Source of the DNA: Dolomedes plantarius
Taxonomy: Eukaryota; Arthropoda; Arachnida; Araneae; Dolomedidae
Assembly (NCBI GenBank): GCA_907164885.2
Contig: OU015499.1
Location: 151,783,446-151,847,445, forward strand
Length of the DNA: 64,000 bases
Direction: 5' to 3'
The position numbers and the translations under genes are program-made. A model generated the notes under the pieces. The model was not told where the DNA came from. It did not search any database and worked only from the letters and a program-made list of their open reading frames with translations. Shown one piece after another: positions 23,580-33,151 of this stretch (positions are counted from its first letter, which is position 1; every line of letters starts with the position of its first letter).

Positions 23580-24462
23580 TAGTGATGCGACATCGATAAC
23601 AAAACATCGATGTTTTGAAACATCGATATTCAATATTAAAACATCGATGCTAATAAAACATCGCCCGAAAACCATCGATGTTTTTAAACATCGATGTTTT
23701 AGAACATCCATTTTTTAAAACTGGTTTAGTAATCTCTAACATTAATGTTACTTCCGTTAGTCGTGGGGGGAGAGGGTGATTTAATTTTACTCCCTAATTG
23801 GGCAGGCACAAATGACAACATCTTGGTTTCTTTGGGCTACATTGATGACTCAAAATTCTTGTTGTAAATACCGCCATGTTTTGCCTTCAAATGTCCAGAT
23901 AAATTCGTGGTATTGCCAGAAATTTTGAGGGACTTAAGGGAAATATTGCATTTTGCCAATTTGTCAGTGGTTTTGTAAAAATATTTCCAAACGGTATTTT
24001 TTACAAAAACTTTTGGGAGGCATCTTACTAATAATATTAACGTCAACTTATATAAAACCAGTTCAAAACAAAAACTTAAATGGATGCACTCGTGTATACA
24101 CTATTTGTAAAATAAAACCCCATGGCAGGTTCTGGAGTGTCAGGAACATTCCAAGCGCTCTGATTGGTTCATTGGTTGTTAATTGCCATTTGTCTGTTTG
24201 CTAAGGAATCGTTCCCCCCTTTGTATTGTCCTTTTCAGAATTCAGACTTACATTTACTGAGTGTGAAAATTATGCTACGTGGTAATTTTATTTTATTACG
24301 GTCCTTTTTCATTAAAAAAAAACATCGAGACAACGTAAAACATCGAGCACAAAACATCGATGTTAAAAAAACATCGGCTTCAATAAATCGATGTTTAATA
24401 CATCGATGTTTTTATCAAAACATCGATGTTTTGAAAACATCGACATCGATGTCGCATCCCTA
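23580..24462. mobile_element. hAT-type element, 883 bp, with clustered ATCGATGT motifs
   Basis: The ends TAGTGATGCGACATCGAT and ATCGATGTCGCATCCCTA form terminal inverted repeats. An exact 8-bp duplication, GAATGTTC, flanks them (23572-23579 and 24463-24470), the size hAT elements make. Both subterminal regions are packed with ACATCGATGT-type palindromes, roughly a dozen in all. Between them lies a BED-finger coding remnant on the minus strand. The catalytic region is missing, so this is an internally deleted, non-autonomous copy. Confidence 0.92.
23837..24046 (-). pseudogene. BED zinc-finger remnant of a hAT transposase
   Basis: The frame reads VWKYFYKTTDKLAKCN then SGNTTNLSGHLKAKH, the BED-type zinc finger at the N-terminus of hAT transposases and ZBED proteins, which binds transposon ends. 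The second metal-binding Cys appears to be Ser (CNIS). The frame ends soon after the finger, with no RNase H-like or dimerisation domain. Confidence 0.85.
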
Positions 24463-24894
24463 GAATGTTCAGTAGAAAATTGTTGATAGTACTAAAATTT
24501 TATCTGACTAAACGTGCTAGAAAACTTTCTTCAGCATTTGAATGTCGTAGAATTATTATGATGCTGAATGCGTTCAATTTCTTAAAAGAAGTTTCAGCTA
24601 GCATGCTTCGCAATCAATTAATCTATATAATAACTATTGTCAATTTCCTTTCTTTTCAAAATTCAGGCTGATCAGAAAGTCAGTATACATTTGAAAAAGT
24701 AATAATTCACGGAATAATGTAGATAGAGAGGTAAAAATTGACATACATGCTTGGAATGACATGGGGTTTTATTGTAACCACGAAAAAAAAGTTCAAAAAA
24801 TGGCCAACAGATGGCGCTGGACAGCAAAACGTCAGTGACACTGCATGAGAATCGTGTATAAAAGGAACTGTAATGAGAGAGGAATCAGATGCAC

Positions 24895-25193
24895 GGTAAA
24901 AAACAATTTAAAATCTTAAAATGATACGTAGCTTGGCTACGGTAAAAAATATTCTATCCTAAACTTCCTACTTAGACACTATCAGTAAACTTTCTCCTAG
25001 CAGTATGACAGAAAATTTTCTGTCATACTAGTTTTGTATAAGCTCATGGATCCTGAAGGCCTCCAATCACTTTCCTCTCTTTCTCTGTCCCTATCTTATG
25101 GCCATTGTAGTTATTCTGTGCACCAATAGTTAGCAAGAAAGGCTCCCGAGGGCGTGGCCCAGATGTTGCCGAGCATCACCCTTCATAGTTGGC
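24895..25193. mobile_element. 299-bp retroposon-like insertion with 16-bp target duplication
   Basis: Flanked on both sides by GAGGAATCAGATGCAC (24879-24894 and 25194-25209), the size made by LINE-machinery retroposition. The insert begins GGTAAAAAAC and ends CATAGTTGGC. It contains a perfect 28-nt palindrome at 25002-25029. Its family is unknown. It could be a SINE or a processed copy of a small RNA, read on the minus strand. Confidence 0.8.
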
Positions 25194-25222
25194 GAGGAAT
25201 CAGATGCACCAGCATTCGCAGC

Positions 25223-25618
25223 ATGTTGACGTTACCAGAAAATGCACTGTTATTGAAGCTGTACTATCAGAATGGGGATTCTGCTACTGCAGCTTTACGA
25301 TCCTATCGCCTTAGGAAGGGCGTTCGAACGGGTAAAGGTCCTATGACAATTGCAGCTGTGAAGAGAATGATTTTGAAGTTCGAAGCCACGGGTCGTTTAG
25401 ACGATGAGCCCCGTAGTGGCCGACCGAGCACAAGTGCTAATGTTGCTGAGATTGTTCAGGAAGAAATGGAGATTATAGCGGGTTCTGCTACGCATGGGGA
25501 AGTCAGCGCTCACGAAGTCGCAAGTCTACCGCGATCGACCGACATCAATAGGGATGCTAAAAGACAACATCCAACGCCAATGTCTCACCATAAATACAGA
25601 TATGCTGTACAGTTATAG
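25223..25618 (+). pseudogene. Mariner-like transposase, N-terminal DUF4817 domain only
   Basis: The frame MLTLPENALLLKLYYQNGDS...GPMTIAAVKRMILKFEATG followed by RSGRPST matches the DUF4817 helix-turn-helix plus linker found at the N-terminus of a mariner-like transposase group common in arthropods. I start at ATG 25223 because the upstream ATG (25154) lies in the later 299-bp insertion. After VSAHEVAS the protein is scrambled and stops at residue 131. The DDE catalytic domain has been deleted. Confidence 0.8.
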
Positions 25619-26215
25619 AGAAAATACTAAGGGGGCACTCTATTTGAATTTGATACAAACACAGTTTATACACGAAACAATGTTTATTGAATATTCTTGC
25701 ACATGTAGGCTTTGCTTTTAACAACAAGATTCATACGTACTATTTGTACAGATATATAAATACAGCTTTCAAGAACAATATATTTTTCAATACTCACGTA
25801 CAGTAAGTCAACCAGCAATTCTGCCACGTAAACTTTGGTCCCCTAAGCACTAGCACCGGATAGTACTGGAGCTGCATACCCTCGTAGCTCCCTCTCGCTT
25901 ATCTATCAACCTTAACAACCTTTTTCAACCCTAACAACCTTTTTCATTAATGACGCTGCATGGTATTTATACTAAGAGCGTATGCCGAAATTAGCATATC
26001 TCAAGCAGCTTCTTTAATTCATTCACTCAAAAGTTCGATTGTTGTGAATCGAATCTTGTGTATACCTTACACAGTGCTGTTCACAACATTGTCCCTCGAC
26101 TACAGCTATTGTTGAGGAATGACGGTCGACATGTTGAGCATTTGTTCTGAAGAATATCGTCTGTGCTTTGTAATAATTTGCTATGATAATTATCGCTTTT
26201 CTTATCACATGAAGC
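25619..26215. other. Interior remainder of the mariner-like relic
   Basis: No catalytic motifs remain. The right inverted repeat begins near 26220. Confidence 0.5.
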
Positions 26216-26406
26216 GCCATCTGTCGACCATTTTTTGATCTTTTTTTTGTGGTTAAAATAAAACCCCGTGTCATTCCAAGCATGTGTGTCAATTTTTACC
26301 TCTCTACCTACATTATTCCGTGAATTATTACTTTTTCAAATGTATACTCACTTTCTGATCACCCTGTATATCGAACAGGTTCCTCTAACTGATATCTATA
26401 CTCTAC

Positions 26407-26575
26407 GGGCCTGTTCACACTTCGTCCGTCAGCGTCAGCGTTACCCGTATTGAAATGTATTTAGCCAATTACAAACCTCCAAACGATTAGCGACAAAATT
26501 GATTAGGCCTGTGATTGGTTTAAAATATGCCAATATGAGTAACGCTTTCGCAGACGAAAATATACTCCACATGCA
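26407..26575. mobile_element. Harbinger-type MITE, right end eroded
   Basis: Starts GGGCCTGTTCACACTTCGTC and continues GTCAGCGTCAGCGTTACCCG, then CCAATTACAAACCTCCAAACG and TGATTGGTTTAAAATATGCC. It ends near GAGTAACGCTTTCGCAGACG. This is the family of the nested copies at 63447-63800, in reverse orientation of the body. Confidence 0.8.
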
Positions 26576-27262
26576 AAATCGCATTGTAAATTCAGTAGGG
26601 CTACATTCCTGTAAAAAGGAAATGGCACTCCATTTACAGGAGTTTACAAATAAAACAATTGCAGAAGTCAGAATAATAACAAAAATAAAGCAATTACAAA
26701 CAAATATTTTTTTCAGCCATAAGAACTATTTGAAAATTGATATCAGAACTTTACTTTGAAAATATACATAATCACCGCTGAATGAGTATACATATTTTAA
26801 ATGTGGCGCATGATATGAAAGGAAAATTGCAGTTCTTTATATTTTAAAATTTTGGTGACAAATATGTTATATATATCCAATAGTTTCTTATAGGTAATAA
26901 TTCGTAGAAAAACACAAAAAGTTATTAAAATTGATTACCAACCTAACTATTCAAAATTAGAAAAAAAAATGGTCTGTCTATTTGATAAATGTGGTGTCCA
27001 TCTGTAACATATATATGTGTGTGTGTGTAAGTAAGTGTAAAGAAGGGGTGGCTGTGTTAATTTAGTGAAGCAAAGCAGAAGCTAACAAACACAAACATTT
27101 AATCGATGACAATTGCAAAAAAGATGACACAGATGAAACATATACGTCGTTGAACATATTATATTGAAGTCATCGAACAAGAAATGAGTTACTGCCGCGT
27201 TATAACGGCTTTTCAGGAGCTACATGTCGTTGCGACTTCATCGCTTGCTCCACAACATCGTC
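26576..27262. other. No gene recognised; short GT/AT microsatellite
   Basis: AT-rich. ATATATATGTGTGTGTGTGT lies near 27010-27030. Confidence 0.4.
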
Positions 27263-27983
27263 TTAAGGGAACGGTGGACCTTTGTTTCAGCAATTCTCGT
27301 CATTGTAATACTGATTGTGTTATTGTAAATAATATATATATATATATTTCTGTAGATTATTAGTACCAAAATAATTTTTTTCAAGTAAAAAATCATTTAT
27401 GAAGCTTCTACAAAGTAATTTATAATGGCTAAGTGTAGTAATAAATTTTAAATCTGTATTTATCAAACCAGATTTTTCAAGGTTTTTAGATTTTTTAAAT
27501 GCTCCATGCTACTTAATTTTCTTCAAAATTCATGAAATTGATAAGGAAGAATTCTGATGCTGTTAACAAAAAAACTGGGTATGCATTTTACAATTCGACT
27601 TCATTAATGTAATTAAATTTGATTTATAACTTTTCAAAAGGCAAAATTTTGATGAAAATCGGGATGGAATTCAGAAAAAAAACTCTCAAAAATTAACTAT
27701 TCAAGGGATTAAACAATTGATACTCAGATTTGTTTGTTATACAGTATAAAGAGCTTAAAATGCATAATCGAGGAAATATCTGAAAAATTAAGTAGCAAGG
27801 AGCATTTTAAAATTTTGTTTATAAATTTAAAATTAAAAAAAAAAATCTTAAAATTATAATGAGATTGGAAATTTCTTTTAAGGTATTCTATTTATTTATA
27901 GTAAAATGTGCATATGTACGAAATTTCGTATCTCTATGATGAAAAGTAAAAAAAGTAAATTTGAATGTCCACCGTCCCCTTAA
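27263..27983. mobile_element. TTAA-flanked element, piggyBac-like size rule
   Basis: TTAA|GGGAACGGTGGAC (27263-27279) faces GTCCACCGTCCCC|TTAA (27967-27983). TTAA duplication is the piggyBac signature. The 713-bp interior is very AT-rich with no transposase. The inverted repeats are short (about 13 bp), so the superfamily call is tentative. Confidence 0.55.
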
Positions 27984-28082
27984 GTCTTTCTAGGCAGGCT
28001 TCCTTAAAACAGTTACGGTTAAGATGAAAGTCCTTTGCACCGTCAGGTGCCGCCATCTGGTTGTCGTCGTCCGAATGCACTT

Positions 28083-28087
28083 CACAC

Positions 28088-28160
<73 letters not shown>
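28083..28160. repeat. (CA)n(TA)n compound microsatellite
   Basis: CACACA repeats pass directly into TATATA repeats. Confidence 0.95.
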
Positions 28161-28163
<3 letters not shown>

Positions 28164-28407
28164 TATAAATAATATATATAATAAAATATTCAATTTAATT
28201 TAATGTTGTTTTCGGACCATAACACGCACTCCAATTTTAAGTCGAATTTTTTTATGTAAAAAAATGCGCCTTGTTGTCATGTGACTTACGAACTGTCCAA
28301 TAGCAGCCCTCTGTCACTCCTTCCGGGAAGCAGATGTTCATGTTTAGAGAATTCATGGTTGTGTATAGGAGCTCATTCCAGTACGAATACGAGGTGAGCA
28401 GAGCAAA

Positions 28408-28728
28408 ATGGCATCAAAGCGAAAGTATCTTACGCTACAAGAAAAGATGAAAATTATTGAAGACTGGGAAGAAAGTGTTGGAATAACAAAAGTCCAGTTC
28501 GCAAGACAATTTCAGCTACCCGAGTCTACTCTCAAAGGTATTTTAGAGAAAATTCTTGAAGCAGCACAAAAATTTGGTTTGGGATCCATATCCAAACGGC
28601 AGAAAATTCAATGTGGCCGATCAGAAGAGTTGGATAAGGCAGTCCTTCAATGGTTTCATGAAGCAAGAGCATCCAACATTCCCATTTCTGGAGTGATATT
28701 TAAACAGAGAGCCAACTGTAATAACTAG
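28408..28728 (+). pseudogene. Tigger/pogo transposase, N-terminal CENP-B-like fragment
   Basis: The frame starts MASKRKYLTLQEKMKIIEDW and continues VQFARQFQLPESTLKGIL, a psq-type helix-turn-helix. SEELDKAVLQWFHEARASNIPISG then opens the CENP-B-type second helix-turn-helix. These two domains bind DNA in Tigger/pogo transposases and CENP-B. The protein ends at residue 106, where unrelated sequence (hairpin CTAGGGGCTTCACCCCTAG at about 28728-28746) takes over. The DDE domain is gone. Confidence 0.85.
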
Positions 28729-28769
28729 GGGCTTCACCCCTAGGCACGCTACGCTCGCTCCTCCTGTTA

Positions 28770-29129
28770 AGCTATGTCCACACTTTTGCGCTTTCGGGTT
28801 CGATTTCGTTTTCGACATGTTGCACGGAGAGAGAAATGTGAAGCATGCTCAGAGCGATGCTTCACCACCTGCAAATTCCAGGACAGCGCATGCGCCGCGA
28901 TAGAGCATGCGATATCGCAATTGTATCCAACCCGAGTGAATTTTCATGCTGAATTCCATGCGTCTTTCTATTATCCAAGGCAGTTATCAAGCCAGTGTTC
29001 AGAATGTCGCAGTCTATGGAAGAAATTTTAAATTTTATTGATGATTACAGAAATTTACCGGCATTTTGGGATGTCAACCACTCCGCATACACAAATAAAA
29101 TTATCAATACATTTAAAATAATTATTTAA
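28770..29129 (+). mobile_element. Probable Harbinger fragment with MADF-domain start
   Basis: AGCTATGTCCACACTTTTGCG follows TTA (the Harbinger target size), suggesting a terminal repeat. At 29004 a short frame begins MSQSMEEILNFIDDYRNLPA and FWDVNHSAYTNK, resembling the first helices of a MADF (Myb/SANT-like) domain, the type of second protein carried by PIF/Harbinger elements. It stops after 41 residues. Confidence 0.5.
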
Positions 29130-29741
29130 TAATAATTAATGTGTATTGTTTTAAAATAAAAACTAAATGTATTTTTAAACAAAGCAAATTGAAAAAAAAT
29201 TTGAAAACTTGTACTATATCATTGAAATTTTCTTTTTGAAATACAGGGAGAAGATTTCAAAAATATGCATCAGCTAATTTGTTATTATAAAAATACTGAA
29301 TAAAAAAAATCTCCATAGCTTATCATAGGAATTAAAAACCCACTTTGAAAAAAAATAGATGTTTTAGTGTTATAAAAGCAGGTTACAACCTGAATTCGCG
29401 TTTTGCGTGACGTAATTTTTTCCATGTCATGCATTGCTTGCATCCAAATGCGTATGATCTTGCATGTATGATTTTCATTTGAAGCTAAATATCATCGCCA
29501 CATTTTAAATGTAGGCATTTTTTAGTCCATCACGGTTTTCTCGTTGTGTTCTTCATTTAACCCCATGTTAAAGAACAATGAACGATTTTCATTAATAACA
29601 AAATATACTTCTTCACTTCTTACATATGTAGAAATTTTTTTTTATTATGTATGAAAATTCAAAAGTAATTCTTCATGGCCCGCTTTGCTCAGAAAAGAAG
29701 TAAATGTCTCGGTTTAATTCTTTACTTTATATTAAAGAGAT
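29130..29741. other. AT-rich, no gene recognised
   Basis: No recognisable frame or repeat boundary. Confidence 0.4.
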
Positions 29742-29759
29742 TACTTACTTACTTACTTA

Positions 29760-29812
<53 letters not shown>
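29742..29812. repeat. (ACTT)n(CT)n(TA)n compound microsatellite
   Basis: Three simple repeats in direct succession. Confidence 0.95.
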
Positions 29813-29819
<7 letters not shown>

Positions 29820-29879
29820 TTATTTTATTTATAACATTTATTGTATTTTTATTGAAACAATAAGCAAAGTTTCTATACG

Positions 29880-30078
29880 GTCATCGTAGGACGACCCAAA
29901 CAGGATCACGTCCTGCGCATGCGTCGCTCGCCGGAGCACTCCATAAGTGTTTATATATGTATAAATATACACTCTCACTGCTGTTCGATGTGTCAGTAGA
30001 TGTAAGCGATGGTTGTATGAATAATAAATGTAGTTTTAAACAAGCCTCTCGTGTCCATGGATTCTGCGTCCCACACTT
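29880..30078 (+). repeat. Possible solo-LTR fragment
   Basis: GC-richer block with TATATATGTATAAATA (TATA-like), an AATAATAAATG polyadenylation-like signal, and an end reading GATTCTGCGTCCCACA. The order suits an LTR. No second copy or target duplication confirms it. Confidence 0.3.
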
Positions 30079-30120
30079 TTAACGTGTCCTTCAAATACAC
30101 ACACACAATATATATATGAA

Positions 30121-30167
30121 TGTATGCATACATGTAAGCCCGGCCGGGGCTTACATGTATACATACA
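30121..30167. repeat. Hairpin with ~21-bp arms
   Basis: TGTATGCATACATGTAAGCCC pairs with GGGGCTTACATGTATACATACA with one mismatch in the arms around a GGCC centre. Confidence 0.85.
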
Positions 30168-30247
30168 CTTTATTTTTTACTTACTTTATTTTTATTTTAT
30201 TTTTTAACATTACGAAATATTTTTCGAAATTTTCGGAACAGTATTTA

Positions 30248-31748
30248 CAGGGTGGGCGAAAAGTCCTTGACACATTTCAGAAAATAATATATGAAATAGA
30301 AATTGTCATAAAAGAGTTCAATTTAAGGTCACTTCTTTAATAGAATGTTAAGTTTTTTTATCAACCGAAAATTTCGAACTGCTGCCAAAAGAGGGCGCCA
30401 CAGGACCAAAAATCCATAGAATGACATATTCTCGTTTGCGAATGCCATTTCTTTGCTTTGTTTGCAAATTGCATCATTCTTAAAATGACATCTCCCACTG
30501 AAAAGGCGAATTGTGTTGGTTGGTATTTTGAAAGCAAATCAATTGTAAAAGTGCAACGTAACTTTCATACCAAATTTAATATACCACCTCCAAGTCGGAA
30601 CAGCATTTTGTCCTGGCATAAGAAATTTCTAGAGACTGGTAGTGGTCTCGATAAACCAAGAAGTGGTCGACCATCAACCTGCGATAGCGATGTCGAACGA
30701 ATACGTGAAGCTTTTACTCGTTGTCCTACGAAATCAACAAGACAGGCTTCCATTGAATTAGGAGTTGCCCGATCATCAATAAGGGATGTGCTCCATAAAC
30801 GACTGCACTTTAAACCATACAAAATACAACTCGTACAGCAATTAAAACCGAGTGATTTGCCAATCCGTTTCAACTTCGCTGTTGATATGCTGCATCGAGT
30901 TGATGTTGATAATGATTTTTTACAACGCATTATCTTTACGGACGAAGCAACTTTTCATTTGTCGGGCCACGTCAATAAGCACAACACCAGAATATGGGGA
31001 TCTGAAAATCCTCACTTTATAACTGAAACGGTACGTGATAGTCCAAAAGTTAATGTTTGGTGTGGTTTAATGGCAGACCGTGTCATTGGTCCGTTCTTCT
31101 TTGCCGAATCGACTGTAACTAAAGAAGTTTATTTGGATATGTTGCAGATATTTGCAATTCCACAAATATCACATATACCTAACATCTTTTGGCAACAAGA
31201 TGGAGCTCCACCACATTGGGGAAAAATTGTACGCAGCTACCTCGATACACAATTCCCTCAGCGATGGATTGGACGAGATGGTCCACTAGTATGGCCACCT
31301 AGGTCTCCAGATTTAACTCCGCTTGATTTTTTCTTGTGGGGATATGTCAAGGACAAAGTCTTCACTTCGAAAATGACCGACATTACACAGCTCAAGACAC
31401 GGATCATCGAAGTCATTGAGAATATTCCACAATCCATGTTGACAAGCACGTGGAATGAGATCGAGTATCGCCTAGATGTGACACGAGCTACGAAAGGAGC
31501 CCATATCGAAATTTGGTAACAAGAAACTTGTTCTGTAAGGATAACTATTAAAAAGTTTTTCATATAAAATGTCATTCTATGGATTTTTGGTCCTGTGGCG
31601 CCCTCTTTTGGCAGCAGTTCGAAATTTTCTGTTGATAAAAAAACTTAACATTCTATTAAAGAAGTGACCGCAAACTGAACTCTTTTACGGCAATTTCTAT
31701 TTTATATATTATTTTCTGAAATGTGTCAAGGACTTTTCGCCCACCCTG
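30248..31748 (+). mobile_element. Complete DD41D mariner-type transposon, 1501 bp
   Basis: The ends CAGGGTGGGCGAAAAGTCC are identical, and the inverted repeats extend 180 bp (30248-30427 and 31569-31748) with only about eight differences. TA flanks both sides. It contains one uninterrupted transposase gene. Intact gene, long near-identical repeats and clean target duplication mark a recent insertion. Confidence 0.96.
30485..31519 (+). CDS. Mariner-type transposase, DD41D, intact (344 aa)
   Basis: Cut-and-paste transposase acting on its own 180-bp inverted repeats at TA sites. The N-terminal part holds a helix-turn-helix with RNFHTKFNIPPPSR, the KPRSGRPST hinge and a second helix-turn-helix (STRQASIELGVARSSIRDVL). 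The catalytic domain shows FTDEATF (first Asp), QQDGAPPHW (second Asp) and PPRSPDLTPLDFFLWGYVKDKV (third Asp). I count 41 residues between the second and third Asp, so this is DD41D, as in the rosa/Visitor-type families. An upstream in-frame ATG at 30458 would add nine residues. ATG 30485 (MTSPTEKANCVGWYF) fits the family start better. No stop or frameshift is seen, so activity is possible but untested. Confidence 0.93.
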   Translation: MTSPTEKANCVGWYFESKSIVKVQRNFHTKFNIPPPSRNSILSWHKKFLETGSGLDKPRSGRPSTCDSDVERIREAFTRCPTKSTRQASIELGVARSSIRDVLHKRLHFKPYKIQLVQQLKPSDLPIRFNFAVDMLHRVDVDNDFLQRIIFTDEATFHLSGHVNKHNTRIWGSENPHFITETVRDSPKVNVWCGLMADRVIGPFFFAESTVTKEVYLDMLQIFAIPQISHIPNIFWQQDGAPPHWGKIVRSYLDTQFPQRWIGRDGPLVWPPRSPDLTPLDFFLWGYVKDKVFTSKMTDITQLKTRIIEVIENIPQSMLTSTWNEIEYRLDVTRATKGAHIEIW

Positions 31749-31750
31749 TA

Positions 31751-32286
31751 TAATTTACCAGCGTACAGTGAAAATTAAATAAAAAGATTTAAGGAAGAAA
31801 CGTGTTACATAGATACGAAAACTTTTATTTTTGCAAAGTCTGATAAGTGCACACAATACACAATGATTATCATAAACACAATGAAACGCTTGTAATGTTT
31901 AACAGAGCTTGACAAGTGTTTTTTAAAGTCTAATATTTGCGAGCGATCATCAATTATACACCGTAGTATGAAGGTAGAATATTTTGATAAAGGTTCTTGT
32001 CTGCTCAACAGAAGACAAAGTTCCTTTTCCTACAATTGCAAAATGCGAATCAGTTCAGCCCTTTCGCCGTTCCTTACACTTGCGAGGAAGAAACGTTGCC
32101 CGGAGAGTACCGCTTGGAGGCGGGCTGTTGAACACTCCCCTTTACAGCAAGACCATCCGCGCGGCCCGATGCCAGTGGACCGGCGTGTTTCTCACTTTTT
32201 TTCTTTTTTTTTAATGGAGGCACGATGTTTGGAGGATACATTTCCCAGCCTGATGTTATTGGCTCAGAAATAAAAAAATCAATTTG
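31751..32286. other. No gene recognised
   Basis: 32050-32190 is GC-richer. Overlapping short frames there show no domain. Confidence 0.4.
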
Positions 32287-32289
32287 TGG

Positions 32290-32572
32290 TGAAGAGGTTG
32301 ACACGAGCCAGACGGTAGCGGCACTGGTGAGGAGGAAGATACAAGCCAGATGGTAGCGGCTCTGGTGAAGAGGATGATACGAGCCAGATGGTAGCGGCTC
32401 TGGTGAAGAGGATGATACGAGCCAGATGGTACCGGCTCTGGTGAGGATGATGATAGGAGCCAGATGGTAGCGGCTCTGGTGAAGAGGATGATACGAGCCA
32501 GATGGTAGCGGCTCTGGTGAAGAGGATGATACGAGCCAGGTGGTATCGGCTGTACTGAAGATGAGAAAGACA
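32290..32572. repeat. 38-bp minisatellite, seven copies
   Basis: The motif GCCAGATGGTAGCGGCTCTG recurs at exact 38-bp spacing, beginning at 32307, 32345, 32383, 32421, 32459, 32497 and 32535. The outer copies are the most diverged. Because 38 is not a multiple of three, open frames through it are by-products. Confidence 0.95.
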
Positions 32573-32857
32573 TGAAGCAGATATTTAGGTGGTTTGGAGA
32601 AGAGGAAGAAGAAAGCAGACTTCAGTAACACTAATAAGCATGAGTAACTGATGATTTATAGTTGCAGGCAACAAAGTGTTGGAAAAACTGAAGACAGTGT
32701 GCGATGAGTTGCAAAAATTTTAAATCCCAAATTGTACGGATATTTAAAGTTCTATAGAGAGACAGTGGATGATTACACATAAAAAAAAAGCTGTTTTAGA
32801 AATTTAGTTCATCGATGGAAAATCTTCATACAATTTTGTCCATGTAGGCTTGTTTGG

Positions 32858-33151
32858 TTAGTCTTTTGCTGAAGGCCGGAAACAACTGCACAAAAGTCGC
32901 CCTATTCTTTTCTTTAAACTAAGTCGAGGTACATCAGTTGTAGTTTGGATGTCGCAGTCATTCAAAAACCTTTCCATGAGCGGGTTTGGAGGTTTAGGAG
33001 CCTTACGCAATACCAGGGCAGAATTAGGAGGCTTTCGGGGAGGTTTAGGAGGTCTAGCATCAACATATTCGTCCATAGAGCTTTCAGTGGCAGTTTCATA
33101 AATATCAACGTCATCTTCTTCCTCAACTGCCAGGCAAACTTCTTTTGACAT
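32858..33151 (-). CDS. Small proline-rich acidic hypothetical protein (97 aa)
   Basis: I do not recognise a family. The start context is good (AAAATGT). The N-terminus is acidic (VEEEDDVDIYETATESSMDEY). It is followed by PPKPPRKPPNS, whose PxxPxR pattern resembles an SH3-binding site, then a second APKPPNP. The basic C-terminus LKKRIGRLLCSCF has paired cysteines next to hydrophobic and basic residues, as in palmitoylated membrane anchors. The composition is far from the AT-driven noise of other short frames here, which favours a real coding exon. It could also be the last exon of a longer gene or a transposon accessory fragment. No clear polyadenylation signal was found. Confidence 0.4.
   Translation of the reverse strand: MSKEVCLAVEEEDDVDIYETATESSMDEYVDARPPKPPRKPPNSALVLRKAPKPPNPLMERFLNDCDIQTTTDVPRLSLKKRIGRLLCSCFRPSAKD

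Larger units (their letters stand above)
24664..26366 (+). mobile_element. Mariner-like element with long inverted repeats, inactive
   Basis: Both ends begin CAGGSTGATCAGAAAGT and continue through about 150 bp of near-identical inverted repeat (GTATACATTTGAAAAAGTAA, GGAATGACA-GGGGTTTTATT). TA follows the right end. The left flank is TT, probably a mutated TA. The element holds the N-terminal half of a transposase, and a 299-bp foreign insertion sits in its 5' leader. Confidence 0.9.

Noticed and set aside
23442..23711. Minus-strand frame rich in His-Arg-Cys repeats
   Set aside because: It is a translation of the ATCGATGT motif cluster in the hAT element.
27934..28193. Cys-Val and Ile-Tyr repeat frames
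   Set aside because: Translations of the CA/TA microsatellite.
32287..32572. CRISPR-like regular repeats
   Set aside because: The repeats are contiguous 38-bp units without unique spacers, in eukaryotic DNA. It is a minisatellite.
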